A stretch of DNA of 64,000 nt, from the NCBI RefSeq assembly GCF_014884385.1, contig NZ_WKFH01000003.1:3318001-3382000 (forward strand), written 5' to 3'. Made by a program: the position numbers and the translations under genes. This stretch comes from Phycobacter azelaicus (GTDB lineage Bacteria > Pseudomonadota > Alphaproteobacteria > Rhodobacterales > Rhodobacteraceae). A model generated the notes under the pieces. That model worked only from the letters and a program-made list of their open reading frames with translations, did not search any database and was not told the origin of the DNA. This document shows, in pieces, positions 42,809 to 52,634 of this stretch (position 1 is its first letter; each line of letters opens with the position of its first letter).

Positions 42809-43966
42809 TCAGAGCGCCACCACTTTTACGGACTGCCCTTGGGCCGCCAGCGCGATTTCTCCATCGCAAAGACGCAAAGCGTCCTCACCAAATACCTCGC
42901 GTCGCCATCCAGACAGGGCGGGCACATCGCGCTGACCACCTGCGATAGCATCCAGATCCGCGCTTGGAGCGATCAGTTTGGCTGCAACTCCGGCACTCTC
43001 GGTCTTTGCCTTCAGAAGCACCCGCAAAAGATCTGCCAAGGCCGGGTTGACCTGCAGCTTTTCGCGGCTGCGGTCCGGGCGCGGGTGTTTGTCGGGCGGG
43101 CAGTTCACTCCGCGGCCAACCGCCTCCAGAATTCCTTCGGCGATTGCCCCTTTGCGCGCCTCGCGCAAAAGAAGGCGTGAGCCACCCAAATCTGATGCAG
43201 TGCGCGGTTTTGTCGAAGCGAGTTCGACCAGCGCATCATCCTTGAATACCCGGTTGCGTGGCACGTTGTTACGCTGCGCGTAGTCCTCGCGAAACGCGGC
43301 AAGCTCGCGCACAACCGCAAGGAACTTGCCCGACGTGGTGCGCGTCTTGATGCGACGCCAGGCCTCTTCGGGGCGAATGTCATAGGTAGCTGGATCAGTC
43401 AGAACCTGAAGCTCTTCGGCAACCCAATGGCTGCGCCCGCTATGCTCCAACTCCGCAGCCAGATGTTCATAGATCTTTCGGAGGTGGGTCACATCGGCCA
43501 GAGCATAAGTCTTTTGCGCATCGCTCAAGGGACGGCGCGACCAGTCTGTGAAGCGCGAGGTCTTGTCGAGGCCCTGCTTGACGATCTTGCGCACCAGGGT
43601 TTCATAGCCCACCTGCTCCCCAAAACCGCACACCATGGCCGCAACCTGCGTATCAAACAACGGCTTGGGGAACACACCTGCATCCACCCAGAATATCTCA
43701 AGGTCCTGCCGGGCAGCATGAAAGACCTTGACCACGCTCTCATCCCGGAAGAGTTCATAAAGCGGATCAAGCGACAGCCCGTCGGCCAATGGGTCCACCA
43801 GAACCGCATCGTCCTTCCCGTCTCCTGCAAAAGCAAGCTGGATCAGGCAAAGCTTGGAATAGTAGGTCCGCTCCCGCAGAAACTCCGTGTCCACCGTGAC
43901 ATAGTCATGTTTCGCCGCCTCTTTGCAGAAGGCGGACAAGGCTTCGGTGGTCGTCAATGTTTTCAT
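42809..43966 (-). CDS. rnd: Ribonuclease D
   Basis: This 385-residue 3'-5' exoribonuclease matures tRNA 3' ends. The DEDD catalytic domain covers about 15-190 (VTVDTEFLRERTYYSKLCLIQ, ADVTHLRKIYEHL). An HRDC helical domain follows at about 205-285 and a second one near the C-terminus. It lies 83 nt after purN on the same strand and may belong to the purM-purN transcript. Confidence 0.96.
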   Translation of the reverse strand: MKTLTTTEALSAFCKEAAKHDYVTVDTEFLRERTYYSKLCLIQLAFAGDGKDDAVLVDPLADGLSLDPLYELFRDESVVKVFHAARQDLEIFWVDAGVFPKPLFDTQVAAMVCGFGEQVGYETLVRKIVKQGLDKTSRFTDWSRRPLSDAQKTYALADVTHLRKIYEHLAAELEHSGRSHWVAEELQVLTDPATYDIRPEEAWRRIKTRTTSGKFLAVVRELAAFREDYAQRNNVPRNRVFKDDALVELASTKPRTASDLGGSRLLLREARKGAIAEGILEAVGRGVNCPPDKHPRPDRSREKLQVNPALADLLRVLLKAKTESAGVAAKLIAPSADLDAIAGGQRDVPALSGWRREVFGEDALRLCDGEIALAAQGQSVKVVAL

Positions 43967-44049
43967 CTGTCGCGGCTTTTCTTTTTATGTCTTGCGTTTA
44001 CCAAGGTGATACGCCGTCGGGCGGAGCAATGCAAACGAAGCGCAGCGTC

Positions 44050-44646
44050 TCAGTCTAGGAGCACAGGGGTTCGATCCCCCGCTGCATAGCGGCGCAGCAC
44101 CGCAGGATAAAGGAGATGCTCCTTCACCAGCACCCGCGCTGCCAGATCGTCGGGCGTGTCACCCGCAAGAATCGGCACCCGCGCCTGTCCCAGAATGGGG
44201 CCATCATCCAGCGCAGGTGTCACCTCGTGAACTGTGCAGCCATGTTCCGCGTCGCCAGCCTCCAGCGCCCGCGCATGGGTGTGCAGCCCCTTGTATTTCG
44301 GCAGGAGCGACGGGTGGATATTCAGCATCCGGCCCTGAAACTGCGATACGAACCCGGCTGTAAGCACCCGCATGAACCCCGCAAGACAGACGATATCTGC
44401 GTCCGCCGCAAGGATGGGTTTCACCAGTTCCGCCTCAAAGGCCTCCCGGTCGCCCTTGAAGGGACGGTGATCCACAACCGCGGTCGCGATCCCGGCAGCG
44501 GCGGCCTTCTTGAGCCCGCCCGCATCGGCATTGTTGGACAGGACCAGACAGGGGCGTGCCGGGTGATCCCCGGTCATGCTCTCGACCAGCGACACCATGT
44601 TGGAGCCACCACCCGAAATCAGTATGGCTACCTTCTTGTGGCTCAC
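44050..44646 (-). CDS. purN: Phosphoribosylglycinamide formyltransferase
   Basis: This 198-residue enzyme uses 10-formyl-THF to formylate GAR in purine synthesis. The glycine-rich ISGGGSNM, the catalytic Asn-His-Asp set ([26 protein letters not shown]) and [10 protein letters not shown] are all present. It overlaps purM by 4 nt (ATGA), so translation is coupled. This and purCSQ at 31.5-33.3 kb are separate purine operons. Confidence 0.97.
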   Translation of the reverse strand: MSHKKVAILISGGGSNMVSLVESMTGDHPARPCLVLSNNADAGGLKKAAAAGIATAVVDHRPFKGDREAFEAELVKPILAADADIVCLAGFMRVLTAGFVSQFQGRMLNIHPSLLPKYKGLHTHARALEAGDAEHGCTVHEVTPALDDGPILGQARVPILAGDTPDDLAARVLVKEHLLYPAVLRRYAAGDRTPVLLD

Positions 44647-45689
44647 AGCAACTTGCCCGAATAGCGCATGCCTGCGCCTGACGTTACGGTGCCAAGGCGG
44701 GTTACGGTCTCGCCTTCAGTCTGCAGCACCTCGGTCAACGTATCGGCACGATCAGCGGACACCGACAGGATCATGCCAATGCCACAGTTGAAGGTCTTGA
44801 GCATCTCTGCCTCGGCAATGCCGCCGGTTTCAGCCATCCATTTGAACACGGGCGGCAGATCCCAGCTGCCCAGATCGATATCGGCACCCAGCCCCTCGGG
44901 CAGAACACGCGGCAGATTTTCAGTCAGACCGCCACCTGTAATGTGGGCCAGCGCATGAACACCCCCTGCCCGCACCGCAGCCAGGCACTGTTTCACATAA
45001 AGGCGAGTCGGCGTCAGCAGCGCTTCACCCAGCGTGCCTTCCGCAAACGGGCAATCTGCCTCCCAGCCAAGACCGGAGAGGTCAACCAGCTTTCGCACCA
45101 GCGAATAGCCATTGGAATGCACCCCATTGGAGGCAAGCCCCAGAAGAACATCCCCTTCTTCAACGCCCTCTGGCAGGGCCGTACCGCGTTCCATCGCGCC
45201 CACTGCGAATCCTGCAAGATCGAAATCGCCTTCTGGGTACATGCCGGGCATTTCCGCTGTCTCGCCGCCAATCAGCGCGCAGCCAGAGCGCACGCAGCCC
45301 TCGGCAATGCCTTCGATGATCCGCGCCGCGACCTCGGTTTCCAGCTTGCCAGTCGCAAAATAGTCCAAGAAAAACAGAGGCTCGGCACCCTGACAGACCA
45401 GATCGTTGACGCACATGGCGACCAGGTCGATGCCGACCCCATCCACCACGCCAGTGTCGATGGCAATGCGCAGCTTGGTGCCAACTCCGTCGGTGGCCCC
45501 AACAAGGATGGGGTCGCTGTATCCGGCCGCCTTCAGGTCAAAGAGCGCGCCAAATCCCCCCAGACCGCTCATCACGCCGGGGCGGTTGGTGCGTTTCGCA
45601 GCCGGTTTGATCCGGTCCACCAATGCATTGCCCGCATCGATGTCCACACCTGCATCCGCATAGGTCAAACCGTTCTTGCCGCTACTCAT
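44643..45689 (-). CDS. purM: Phosphoribosylformylglycinamidine cyclo-ligase
   Basis: This 348-residue AIR synthetase closes the imidazole ring in purine synthesis. The start [17 protein letters not shown] has a strong AAAGGAG ribosome binding site at a normal distance; the frame is open to 45953 but upstream codons lie in the promoter region. [11 protein letters not shown] and [11 protein letters not shown] are diagnostic. It is the first gene of purM-purN. Confidence 0.97.
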   Translation of the reverse strand: MSSGKNGLTYADAGVDIDAGNALVDRIKPAAKRTNRPGVMSGLGGFGALFDLKAAGYSDPILVGATDGVGTKLRIAIDTGVVDGVGIDLVAMCVNDLVCQGAEPLFFLDYFATGKLETEVAARIIEGIAEGCVRSGCALIGGETAEMPGMYPEGDFDLAGFAVGAMERGTALPEGVEEGDVLLGLASNGVHSNGYSLVRKLVDLSGLGWEADCPFAEGTLGEALLTPTRLYVKQCLAAVRAGGVHALAHITGGGLTENLPRVLPEGLGADIDLGSWDLPPVFKWMAETGGIAEAEMLKTFNCGIGMILSVSADRADTLTEVLQTEGETVTRLGTVTSGAGMRYSGKLL

Positions 45690-46000
45690 CGCCTGGCTCC
45701 TTTGGAAGTGTTGCGCAGCCTTTAACGCAAGGCGCTTCGGAAGGGAACAAGGGATTGTACCACTCTGCAACAGAGGGTTCGGCGGCGCACTCCGATCACA
45801 GGCTCCCGCCCTCTCGATCCAACCGCCATGGATATCCGGTCGTTGCCGCCTCAAACGCTGCAAGCCGATGGGTGAGCCCGCCCCGAAAAAGACAACGAAA
45901 CCGATGCTGGACAGCTGAACGCCCACAGCGCAGGAAGAAAGCAGCTCGCTCAATCATCGCTTGACCTCACCGCAGCCATTGCCTAACCAATCCACATGGC
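45690..46000. other. Promoter spacer upstream of purM
   Basis: No gene is supported between purM and the CAU tRNA. The spacer contains the candidate purM promoter listed separately; the remaining 220 nt hold no clear motif. Confidence 0.5.
45754..45775 (-). promoter_or_regulatory. Candidate purM promoter with inverted repeat
   Basis: On the minus strand TGGTACAAT (complement of 45754-45762) fits an extended -10 element. It is directly preceded by a 13-bp inverted repeat, CTCTG-N3-CAGAG (45763-45775). The repeat could hold a repressor where the spacer of the promoter would lie. No good -35 hexamer is seen. Confidence 0.3.
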
Positions 46001-46076
46001 GGGCCTGTAGCTCAACGGTTAGAGCAGAGCGCTCATAACGCTTTGGTTGCAGGTTCGAATCCTGCCGGGCCTACCA
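46001..46076 (+). tRNA. tRNA with CAU anticodon, probably tRNA-Ile2
   Basis: A 76-nt cloverleaf with encoded CCA. The D-arm is GCTC-AACGGTTA-GAGC, the anticodon loop CTCATAA with anticodon CAT, and the T-arm GCAGG-TTCGAAT-CCTGC. The anticodon arm and the TGGTTAGAGCAG core resemble enterobacterial tRNA-Ile2, in which the C is changed to lysidine to read AUA; elongator tRNA-Met is the alternative. The acceptor stem has G-U pairs at 1-72 and 6-67. Confidence 0.93.
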
Positions 46077-46131
46077 GATTGCCGCCATGAAGCGCCCCCT
46101 CCAACAACGTCCTTCGAACCATCCGTGTCGC

Positions 46132-48114
46132 TCAAGGCAGCTTCCATGTGTGTAACGCAACCGCTGCATCGTCGCCGGAGATTTCAACGTAGGGCGCGCT
46201 CTGTGGCTGTGTTCCATCTGCGGTCGCCTCAAACCACGCCGCTGCATACTCTACCGTACCCTCCAGTTGGGTTGCACCGTTGCTATTTGCGAGCAGCTGC
46301 ACTTCGCGGACGCCGTGAAAAAACGGATCGGGTGAGATGAAACTGGCATCGATAATCGGCAGCGGATCCCCATCCTTCCACACGCGCGCAAAGCCTGCCA
46401 CAAGATCTATACTGACGGTGAGCGTCACGATAACACCGTGGGTAAACTGGTTCGAACCGGCGGAGGCGGCAGAGACCAGAAAGCCCCCGGAGTTGTCTCG
46501 TACTGTCAGTATCACGTCCTGATTGCTATTGTTGGCCCACAGCTGCACTTGCAGCCCGCTGATACCAACCAGATACCCTTGGTTAGATGTTTGCGCCGCG
46601 TCCATGGCAAAGGTAACCGTTCCTGTGAATTGGCTGGCACCGGCTGGGAGGTTGCCGACCGGATCCACAAAGTACGGTCCTGCCGGACCCGTGATGAACT
46701 GCGACGCGCCCATGATCGTCGAAGCCATGACGCTCTGATCTGGCAAGTGCGCCAGAGGCAGGCCGGGTACATCTGACAGCCCCACATCGACCACCGGCCA
46801 GTTTTTGTAGAACTCATTGAGTGGATCTTCTGGGAACATCAGACCGCCCGAGGCGCCACCTTCTCCGAAGGTGACTAGGCTCGTGTTGGTGAACATACCG
46901 CTGTTCGGGTAGACGCGCACACGCCCATTCACGATCTGCGCATTCTGAGCAGGGGCGCCATTGATCTGCACCCCAGCAACCTCTGTCCAGTGAGAATAGG
47001 TGGCGGGCAATGCCGGATCTCCAGCGGCCAGCCGCGACGTGGTGATCTGACCGGCAGAACTCCAGAATTCCATGAATGAGCCATCCGCTTGCCATTCCTC
47101 GGCGTCGACTACCGGCAGGGAAAAACTCTCACTCCCCATGGCCCGCAGGATTGCGTGCGCTGTTAGCCGTGCGCGGCGGTTGATGCCGTCATCCGTGACA
47201 CCACTTGGGTGTGTTCCGTCCACCCAGCCGCCGCTGCCGTCCGGCCTCCCGATTGCGTGGGCATTCAAGTGCATTTCGGTTTTGATGACACGCCCCGCAA
47301 AGGCCGGGTTATCCAAGAGACTGCGCCAGGACTGTGTGGCAAGCTCTTTATTCACAAAACTGAACTGGGACCCGCCACCCACATAGGTCGTCGCGTTTTC
47401 GAGGTCCGTTGGGTCGGTATCCATGAAGCGATGCGCGCCGCCCATAGCGACCCATTGCGGCCCGTCGCCGCCGAACATCTCCCGCAGCGTGCGGCTCACG
47501 GCCCAGGTATTCCCGCCAATAGAAAGCGGGAGAGGCGCTGCCTCCGAATAGGTCAGCAGGTCGCCATTCAGATCTCGCCCCCAGAGATAGGCTGCGAAGG
47601 CTTTGCCATAGTCAGCCGCATAGGTTCCGGGCGCCGCGAACCAGCTGTGCCAGCCGTAGTGGATCGGGATGCCATCGGCCGTTGCCGCATCGTGCAGCGC
47701 CCAGTCATCCTGCCAGCGGCGTTTGGTTCCGCTCGGGACAAAGGCATCATCCATCAGTTCGCGCGGCTCTGTGCCGCTCACTGCCATCATGACCAGATGC
47801 ACATCGCGCGATGTAGCCCGCATGAACGTGTTTGCCATCGCCACCATCCCGGCGGTCACACGCGCATCGTTGGCCACGGTATCTTGAGTCAAGGCCACGC
47901 TTTGCACACCCGCCGTGCCATCATTGGTCCGGTCATGCCACCAGAATGTCACCTGATTTTCTGCAACCAAAGTCTCAGGCGCAAGCACATTCTGGACCGT
48001 ACTGATGGTGTAGTAGTCCTCGCTTTGGCCCACGAGAAGGATCTTCAATGGGCCGCTGTTGCCATCCTTTTCATGCTGACTGGGAGCAGCTACGCCGACG
48101 CCAACCCCAAGCAT
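46132..48114 (-). CDS. GTA head-spike fibre-like protein (GhsB type)
   Basis: This 660-residue protein has an N-terminal SGNH-esterase-like domain: VGQS near residue 30 may be block I, and DGTHPSG near 300 gives the DxxH block. A C-terminal beta-jelly-roll/LamG-like half (about 440-640) follows. The gene starts on the stop of a small spike-base gene (TGATG). In Rhodobacter capsulatus a pair with this order (rcc01079-rcc01080, ghsA-ghsB) encodes gene transfer agent head spikes that bind the recipient's capsule, and it lies away from the main cluster, as here. I cannot confirm identity beyond neighbourhood and domain type. A stand-alone esterase is the alternative. Confidence 0.7.
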   Translation of the reverse strand: MLGVGVGVAAPSQHEKDGNSGPLKILLVGQSEDYYTISTVQNVLAPETLVAENQVTFWWHDRTNDGTAGVQSVALTQDTVANDARVTAGMVAMANTFMRATSRDVHLVMMAVSGTEPRELMDDAFVPSGTKRRWQDDWALHDAATADGIPIHYGWHSWFAAPGTYAADYGKAFAAYLWGRDLNGDLLTYSEAAPLPLSIGGNTWAVSRTLREMFGGDGPQWVAMGGAHRFMDTDPTDLENATTYVGGGSQFSFVNKELATQSWRSLLDNPAFAGRVIKTEMHLNAHAIGRPDGSGGWVDGTHPSGVTDDGINRRARLTAHAILRAMGSESFSLPVVDAEEWQADGSFMEFWSSAGQITTSRLAAGDPALPATYSHWTEVAGVQINGAPAQNAQIVNGRVRVYPNSGMFTNTSLVTFGEGGASGGLMFPEDPLNEFYKNWPVVDVGLSDVPGLPLAHLPDQSVMASTIMGASQFITGPAGPYFVDPVGNLPAGASQFTGTVTFAMDAAQTSNQGYLVGISGLQVQLWANNSNQDVILTVRDNSGGFLVSAASAGSNQFTHGVIVTLTVSIDLVAGFARVWKDGDPLPIIDASFISPDPFFHGVREVQLLANSNGATQLEGTVEYAAAWFEATADGTQPQSAPYVEISGDDAAVALHTWKLP

Positions 48115-48377
48115 CAGATCCAGCCCACCGCGACAGCGTTTGTACCAGTGGCCTCGATCCCGACAGCGGAAAACGGCAGCACCTGCCCTGCGGATACCGG
48201 ATAGGTCAACACGGTGTTTTCGCAGTCTCGGACAACAAGATCTCCACTGGCAACAATGTAAAGCACGCGCGGCCGAACCGGCAGGTCGGAGCCATCGACG
48301 GGCACGATGGCGAAGTGCTGCGCGCCGGGGCTGTCGAGACCGCGGGTAAATTGCGAAAACGGATCATTCTGAGGCAT
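48114..48377 (-). CDS. Spike base protein, Rcc01079 family (GhsA-like)
   Basis: This 87-residue beta-rich protein (MPQNDPFSQFTRGLDSPG, then HFAIVPVDGSDLPVRPRVLYI, ending AVAVGWI) fits the spike base family named after RCAP_rcc01079. The ATG at 48377 has a TTAGGA at 6 nt; an ATG two codons upstream is possible and the frame is open to 48584. It shares a base with the next gene's start, so the two are translated together. Its role would be attachment of the fibre to the GTA head. Confidence 0.8.
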   Translation of the reverse strand: MPQNDPFSQFTRGLDSPGAQHFAIVPVDGSDLPVRPRVLYIVASGDLVVRDCENTVLTYPVSAGQVLPFSAVGIEATGTNAVAVGWI

Positions 48378-48655
48378 GTGCATTCCTAACGTTACAATCC
48401 CCTCCACCGAGCGGCGCAGACTTAAAGACCGGGCCATTCCCCGTCTGGGAAGCAACGCCAAGCCTTGGGTCCGGCATCTCACCTGCGGACCTGCCCCCTT
48501 TTTGCGGATATGCCGACAGATTGCACTCAAGGACTTGAAAGCCTGAAAAGCGCCCGCGCGGATCAAGGGCAACGGCCCACCCAAAGACAGACATGGTAGG
48601 CGAGAGCGACTTGCGCGATCGTTGATCCACAGAAAAGCGCAGACCGGCGATCACG
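48378..48655. other. Spacer upstream of the head-spike genes
   Basis: No gene is supported here. It must hold the promoter of the spike pair, but I find no convincing -35/-10 set or known GTA-regulator site by eye. Confidence 0.4.
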
Positions 48656-48689
48656 AAAAGGGCTCCCCCGAACAGCGTCGGAGGAGCCC
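48656..48689 (-). terminator. Rho-independent terminator after the 5'-nucleotidase gene
   Basis: On the minus strand GGGCTCC (48683-48689) pairs with GGAGCCC (48660-48666) and is followed by TTTT. It begins 38 nt past the nucleotidase stop and separates that gene from the head-spike pair. Confidence 0.8.
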
Positions 48690-48726
48690 ACACCCAACAG
48701 GGTTTTTTACTTATGCCAGGAAGAGA

Positions 48727-50310
48727 TTACTTCCGCGTGATGCGGCCATCCGTGTATGGGGTGTAAGGGGCCCGAGCTGCCAGGTACTCCGCGACAACGG
48801 CCGCAAGATCGGGACCGTAGTCGTATGCGTTCTTGTCATTGCCCGCAAAGACCTTGTAGCCATCCCCTCCATTTCGGACGTAGTCGTTGGTGACCAACAT
48901 GTAGGTCTTTTCAGGATCGATCGGAACCCAGTTCCCACCTTCCTGTACCATCACATCCGACACACGCCCCTCCAGCGGAGGCACCGAAATGTCAAAGGCA
49001 AACTTTAGCCCCGCCACCTGCGGGAAGCGCCCCTTGCCCTCTTCGACTTGTGACACACCATTCTCCAAAGCGTCGATGACAGTCTGACCTGACGCCTCGA
49101 ATGTGGACAGGGAGTTCTGGAAAGGCAGCACGCTCAGGACCTCCCCCATGGTGACTTGCCCCTGATCAATCGAGGCGCGCAGACCGCCCCCGTTCTGGAT
49201 CGCGATGGACACACCCTGATCCTTGACGCGAGCCAGCATCGCATCAGCCACAAGATTGCCCATCTGGCATTCGCCCGCGCGGCAAACATCCCGCGATCCC
49301 TCGATCACGTCGCCAGTCTCAGCCACGATCTGCTGCTTCATCTCCTCGATCGGCGCGCCCATCTCCGCGACCCGCTCCAGGATAGAGGCATCAGGCATGA
49401 CGGAGGCATCCAGAAGAATCGGCTCACCCGAGGCAGACAGCACATTCCCGGCATTGTCGAAGGTCACGGTCAGATCGCCAAGGTATTTGGAATAGGCGTA
49501 GGCCTGAACCACGGGCACACTGCCAACCATTATGGGGTACGGTCCTGCGGCACGTTCATTTGTATTGGACAGCAGCGTATGCGAATGCCCGCCGACCACC
49601 ACGTCGATGCCCGGAACGGCGGCAGCGATTTTGAGATCCATCGGCAATCCGACATGGGTCAGCGCAATGATCTTGTTCACCCCTTCAGCCTCAAGCGTCG
49701 CGACATCGGCCTTCAGGCTTTCGATTTCATCCTGAAAGACCACGTTTGGCCCTGGAGAAGATGTATCGACCGTGTCTGTAGCAAGAACGGAGATGACACC
49801 GATCTTCTCTCCGCCGACCTCCAGCACCACATGATTGCTCACCTTGCCTTTCAACAGCGGCTCAGAGGTCAGGTCCAGGTTGCCCGAGATTACCGGGAAA
49901 GACACGGCGTCGATGAATTTTTCCAACCCGGCAGGCCCGTCGTCAAACTCGTGGTTGCCCACGGCCATCACATCGTAGCCGATCGCCTCCATGAACTCAG
50001 CTTCGGCCGCGCCCTTATAGGTTGTGTAAAACAGAGACCCCTGAAACGGATCGCCTGCGTCCAGAACGACATAGTTCTGACCTGCAAGTTCAGCCCGCCT
50101 TCCGTCAATTGCTGTTTTGATCCGCGCGACCCCGCCAAAGCATTTACCCTCCGCCTCGCTCTCGGCGTTGCAGGTGGAGTCATATTTGTTGATCGACTCA
50201 ATTCTGCTGTGAATGTCATTGGTGTGCAGGACCGTCAGCTTGTAGTCGGCAGCGGCCATGCCAGCCGTCAGGCCCAGCACTGCGGCGGTACTCAGAAAAC
50301 GTGTGATCAT
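48727..50310 (-). CDS. Periplasmic 5'-nucleotidase/metallophosphatase (UshA family)
   Basis: This 527-residue secreted enzyme has a Sec signal peptide (residues 1-21, cleavage after GMAAA). The metallophosphatase domain (about 22-310) shows LHTNDIHSR, GNHEFDDGP and GHSHTLL metal-binding motifs, and the 5'-nucleotidase C-terminal substrate domain (about 340-495) has NGGGLR. It hydrolyses nucleotides outside the cytoplasm to release phosphate and nucleosides. The ATG at 50308-50310 has an AGGGAG ribosome binding site; the frame is open to 50355. It is monocistronic. Confidence 0.95.
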   Translation of the reverse strand: MITRFLSTAAVLGLTAGMAAADYKLTVLHTNDIHSRIESINKYDSTCNAESEAEGKCFGGVARIKTAIDGRRAELAGQNYVVLDAGDPFQGSLFYTTYKGAAEAEFMEAIGYDVMAVGNHEFDDGPAGLEKFIDAVSFPVISGNLDLTSEPLLKGKVSNHVVLEVGGEKIGVISVLATDTVDTSSPGPNVVFQDEIESLKADVATLEAEGVNKIIALTHVGLPMDLKIAAAVPGIDVVVGGHSHTLLSNTNERAAGPYPIMVGSVPVVQAYAYSKYLGDLTVTFDNAGNVLSASGEPILLDASVMPDASILERVAEMGAPIEEMKQQIVAETGDVIEGSRDVCRAGECQMGNLVADAMLARVKDQGVSIAIQNGGGLRASIDQGQVTMGEVLSVLPFQNSLSTFEASGQTVIDALENGVSQVEEGKGRFPQVAGLKFAFDISVPPLEGRVSDVMVQEGGNWVPIDPEKTYMLVTNDYVRNGGDGYKVFAGNDKNAYDYGPDLAAVVAEYLAARAPYTPYTDGRITRK

Positions 50311-50472
50311 GAAACAAACTCCCTGGTGTATTCGTTCGGCCAATGGTGCGACCAAAGACCGCGCCAGTCAAAGGAGAAAAACAACCTGCCCGGGTTTCCT
50401 AAGGTCAGCCTGCCAATCCACTGCGCAGAATCCGGACTTGATTCTAAAACAGCCAGAAGGCATCTGACGGAT

Positions 50473-50811
50473 ATGCTGATCTACAAAATCTTCCGAGCGG
50501 ACGAATGGGCCGCATTCGAGGCCGCAGGATCGACACGCGGCGCGCCAATCGATCTCACCGATGGCTATATCCATTTTTCAACCGCAGAGCAGGCAGCCGA
50601 AACGGCAGCCAAGCATTTTGCCGGTGCAGAAGGCCTGTTCCTCCTGGCTCTTGACGCCGAAGCTCTGGGCGATGCGCTCAAATGGGAAATCTCGCGGGGG
50701 GGTGCAGAGTTTCCCCATCTCTACCGTGAAATGCACATGACAGAGGTGCTTTGGGCCAAACCGCTACCACTGGTCGACGGCGTGCATCAGTTCCCTAAGG
50801 AGATGACATGA
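50473..50811 (+). CDS. DUF952 family protein
   Basis: This 112-residue protein of DUF952 opens with MLIYKIFRADEW and has the characteristic DGYIHFSTAEQ and HLYREM segments. The family resembles the ART/glutathione S-transferase-like domain in some toxins and plant proteins but has no assigned reaction. The frame is open much further upstream on the antisense side of the nucleotidase gene, so the start is placed at the ATG at 50473. It opens a chain of four genes, each overlapping the next by 4 nt. Confidence 0.9.
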   Translation: MLIYKIFRADEWAAFEAAGSTRGAPIDLTDGYIHFSTAEQAAETAAKHFAGAEGLFLLALDAEALGDALKWEISRGGAEFPHLYREMHMTEVLWAKPLPLVDGVHQFPKEMT

Positions 50812-51239
50812 GCCAATTCATCGATCCCGAACGCGCGCAGTTTGAAGCCTTCAAAGCGCTGGATCGTGACCAGCCGATCGAAATGCTCAACCTTGTAAAA
50901 TTCCGCCAAAAGGCCGCCTACCCTGCCGAACATGCGCTGGCCGGGGCCGATCTGACTGGTGCACAAGCCTATGCAAACTATGGCCGTGACACGGGCCCGA
51001 TCATTGCCCGACTGGGCGCCAGCATTGTCTGGCGCGGCAGCTGGCAGACAACCCTTATTGGTCCGGCTGATGAGGTCTGGGACGAGATGTTCATCGCCCG
51101 CTACCCGACCGCACATGCATTTCTGGAGATGGTCACCGACCCGGACTATCACAAGGCGGTCGTGCACCGTCAGGCCGCAGTGGAAACCTCACGCCTGATC
51201 CGCACCAGTCCGGCCGACGGGGGAGCAACCTTCGGATGA
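50808..51239 (+). CDS. DUF1330 family protein
   Basis: This 143-residue protein has the ferredoxin-like dimeric alpha/beta-barrel pattern of DUF1330 ([14 protein letters not shown] near residue 23, [17 protein letters not shown] near 103). Its function is unknown; related folds include small monooxygenases. The ATGA overlap with the DUF952 gene upstream and with pyrD downstream shows coupled translation. Confidence 0.9.
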   Translation: MSQFIDPERAQFEAFKALDRDQPIEMLNLVKFRQKAAYPAEHALAGADLTGAQAYANYGRDTGPIIARLGASIVWRGSWQTTLIGPADEVWDEMFIARYPTAHAFLEMVTDPDYHKAVVHRQAAVETSRLIRTSPADGGATFG

Positions 51240-52294
51240 AGCTGACAGAAAAGCTGGCACTGGCCGCCATGCACCGGGTTGATCCGGAAACAGCCCATGG
51301 TCTGTCGATCAAGGCGCTGACAGCCGGACTGACGCCGACACCGGGGCCTGTGACCTCGTCCCGCCTCAAGACCACCTTGGCTGGAATCGATCTTCCCAAT
51401 CCCGTTGGGCTGGCGGCCGGTTTTGACAAGAACGCCGAAGCACTTCTGCCGCTCTCGCGTGCGGGCTTCGGTTTTATAGAGGTGGGTGCTGCAACGCCCC
51501 GCCCGCAGCCCGGCAACGCAAAACCGCGCCTCTTCCGCCTGACGGAAGACCGCGCCGCCATAAATCGTTTCGGGTTCAACAACGAGGGAATGGAGGCGAT
51601 AGGCGCCCGGCTCGCGCAGCGCCCCCGCGATGCGGTGATCGGGTTGAACCTTGGCGCCAACAAGGACAGCGCCGACCGCGCGGCTGATTTTGCCCGCGTG
51701 CTGGCCCATTGCGGCGCGCATCTGGATTTCGCAACCGTCAATGTCTCCTCCCCCAACACAGAGAAACTGCGCGATCTTCAGGGCAAGGCCGCGCTGTCTG
51801 CGCTGCTGGCAGGGGTGATTGAGACCCGCGATAACCTGCCCCGCCGCGTACCGGTATTCCTAAAGATCGCACCGGATCTGGACCGGGAGGGTATCGAGGA
51901 TATCGCCGCCGTTGCGGTCGATAGCGGTATCGACGCGGTGATCGCCACCAACACGACCCTGTCGCGTGATGGCCTGAAAAGCCCACACAAGGACGAGCCA
52001 GGCGGTCTGTCCGGCGCGCCGCTCTTTGAACGCTCCACGAAGGTTCTGGCACAGCTTTCGGACCTGCTGCAGGATCGTGTGCCCCTGATCGGAGTTGGCG
52101 GCATTTCCACTGCTGATCAGGCCTATGCAAAGATCTGCGCTGGGGCCTCGGCGGTGCAACTATACACGGCGATGGTCTATGGCGGGTTGTCGCTTGCGGG
52201 CGATATCGCACGCGGCCTTGATCAGCTTCTCGCTCGGGACGGCTTTGACACTGTCGCCGAAGCTGTTGGCACGAAACGAAAGGACTGGCTGTGA
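51236..52294 (+). CDS. pyrD: Quinone-dependent dihydroorotate dehydrogenase (class 2)
   Basis: This 352-residue FMN enzyme oxidises dihydroorotate to orotate in pyrimidine synthesis and passes electrons to the membrane quinone. The N-terminal helical membrane-association region (about 1-45), [22 protein letters not shown] with its catalytic serine, and the C-terminal IGVGGIST phosphate loop are present. It overlaps DUF1330 and arsC genes by 4 nt each. Confidence 0.97.
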   Translation: MKLTEKLALAAMHRVDPETAHGLSIKALTAGLTPTPGPVTSSRLKTTLAGIDLPNPVGLAAGFDKNAEALLPLSRAGFGFIEVGAATPRPQPGNAKPRLFRLTEDRAAINRFGFNNEGMEAIGARLAQRPRDAVIGLNLGANKDSADRAADFARVLAHCGAHLDFATVNVSSPNTEKLRDLQGKAALSALLAGVIETRDNLPRRVPVFLKIAPDLDREGIEDIAAVAVDSGIDAVIATNTTLSRDGLKSPHKDEPGGLSGAPLFERSTKVLAQLSDLLQDRVPLIGVGGISTADQAYAKICAGASAVQLYTAMVYGGLSLAGDIARGLDQLLARDGFDTVAEAVGTKRKDWL

Positions 52295-52632
52295 TCACCT
52301 ATTGGCATAATCCACGCTGTTCCAAATCCCGCGCTGGCCTTGCGTTACTGAAAGAGCGCGGCGCTGGGGTCAACGTTCGTCTTTACCTGAAAGACGCACC
52401 CGACCTGGAAGAACTCGAAGCAGTCCATGCCGCCCTAGGAACCTCTGTGATCGACATGATGCGGACGGGGGAAAAGACCTTCAAAGAGCTTGGGCTCTCA
52501 AAGGAGAGTTCTGATGCCGACCTGCTCACTGCAATGGCCGCGCATCCGATCCTGATCGAACGCCCGATTGCAATCAGGGCCTCAAAGGCCGTGATCGGGC
52601 GCCCGACCGAAGCGATCGAGACGCTGCTCTGA
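52291..52632 (+). CDS. arsC: ArsC-type arsenate reductase family protein
   Basis: This 113-residue ArsC/Spx-fold protein has the active cysteine C10 in HNPRCSKSR and the basic loop [16 protein letters not shown]. It is of the glutaredoxin-dependent class. It might reduce arsenate, but with no arsB/arsR neighbour a housekeeping YffB-like role is possible. It is the last of the four-gene chain and converges on the MATE gene after 2 nt. Confidence 0.9.
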   Translation: MITYWHNPRCSKSRAGLALLKERGAGVNVRLYLKDAPDLEELEAVHAALGTSVIDMMRTGEKTFKELGLSKESSDADLLTAMAAHPILIERPIAIRASKAVIGRPTEAIETLL

Positions 52633-52634
52633 AA

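Noticed and set aside
44066..44079. T-arm-like GGGG-TTCGAT-CCCC sequence
   Set aside because: It lies in the last codons of purN and no other tRNA arm surrounds it.
45690..45953. Extended N-terminus for PurM
   Set aside because: The added residues are unlike the family, and a strong AAAGGAG site marks the start at 45689.
49156..50472. Large plus-strand frame running into the DUF952 gene
   Set aside because: It is antisense to the intact 5'-nucleotidase gene; only the last 112 codons from the ATG at 50473 are protein-like.
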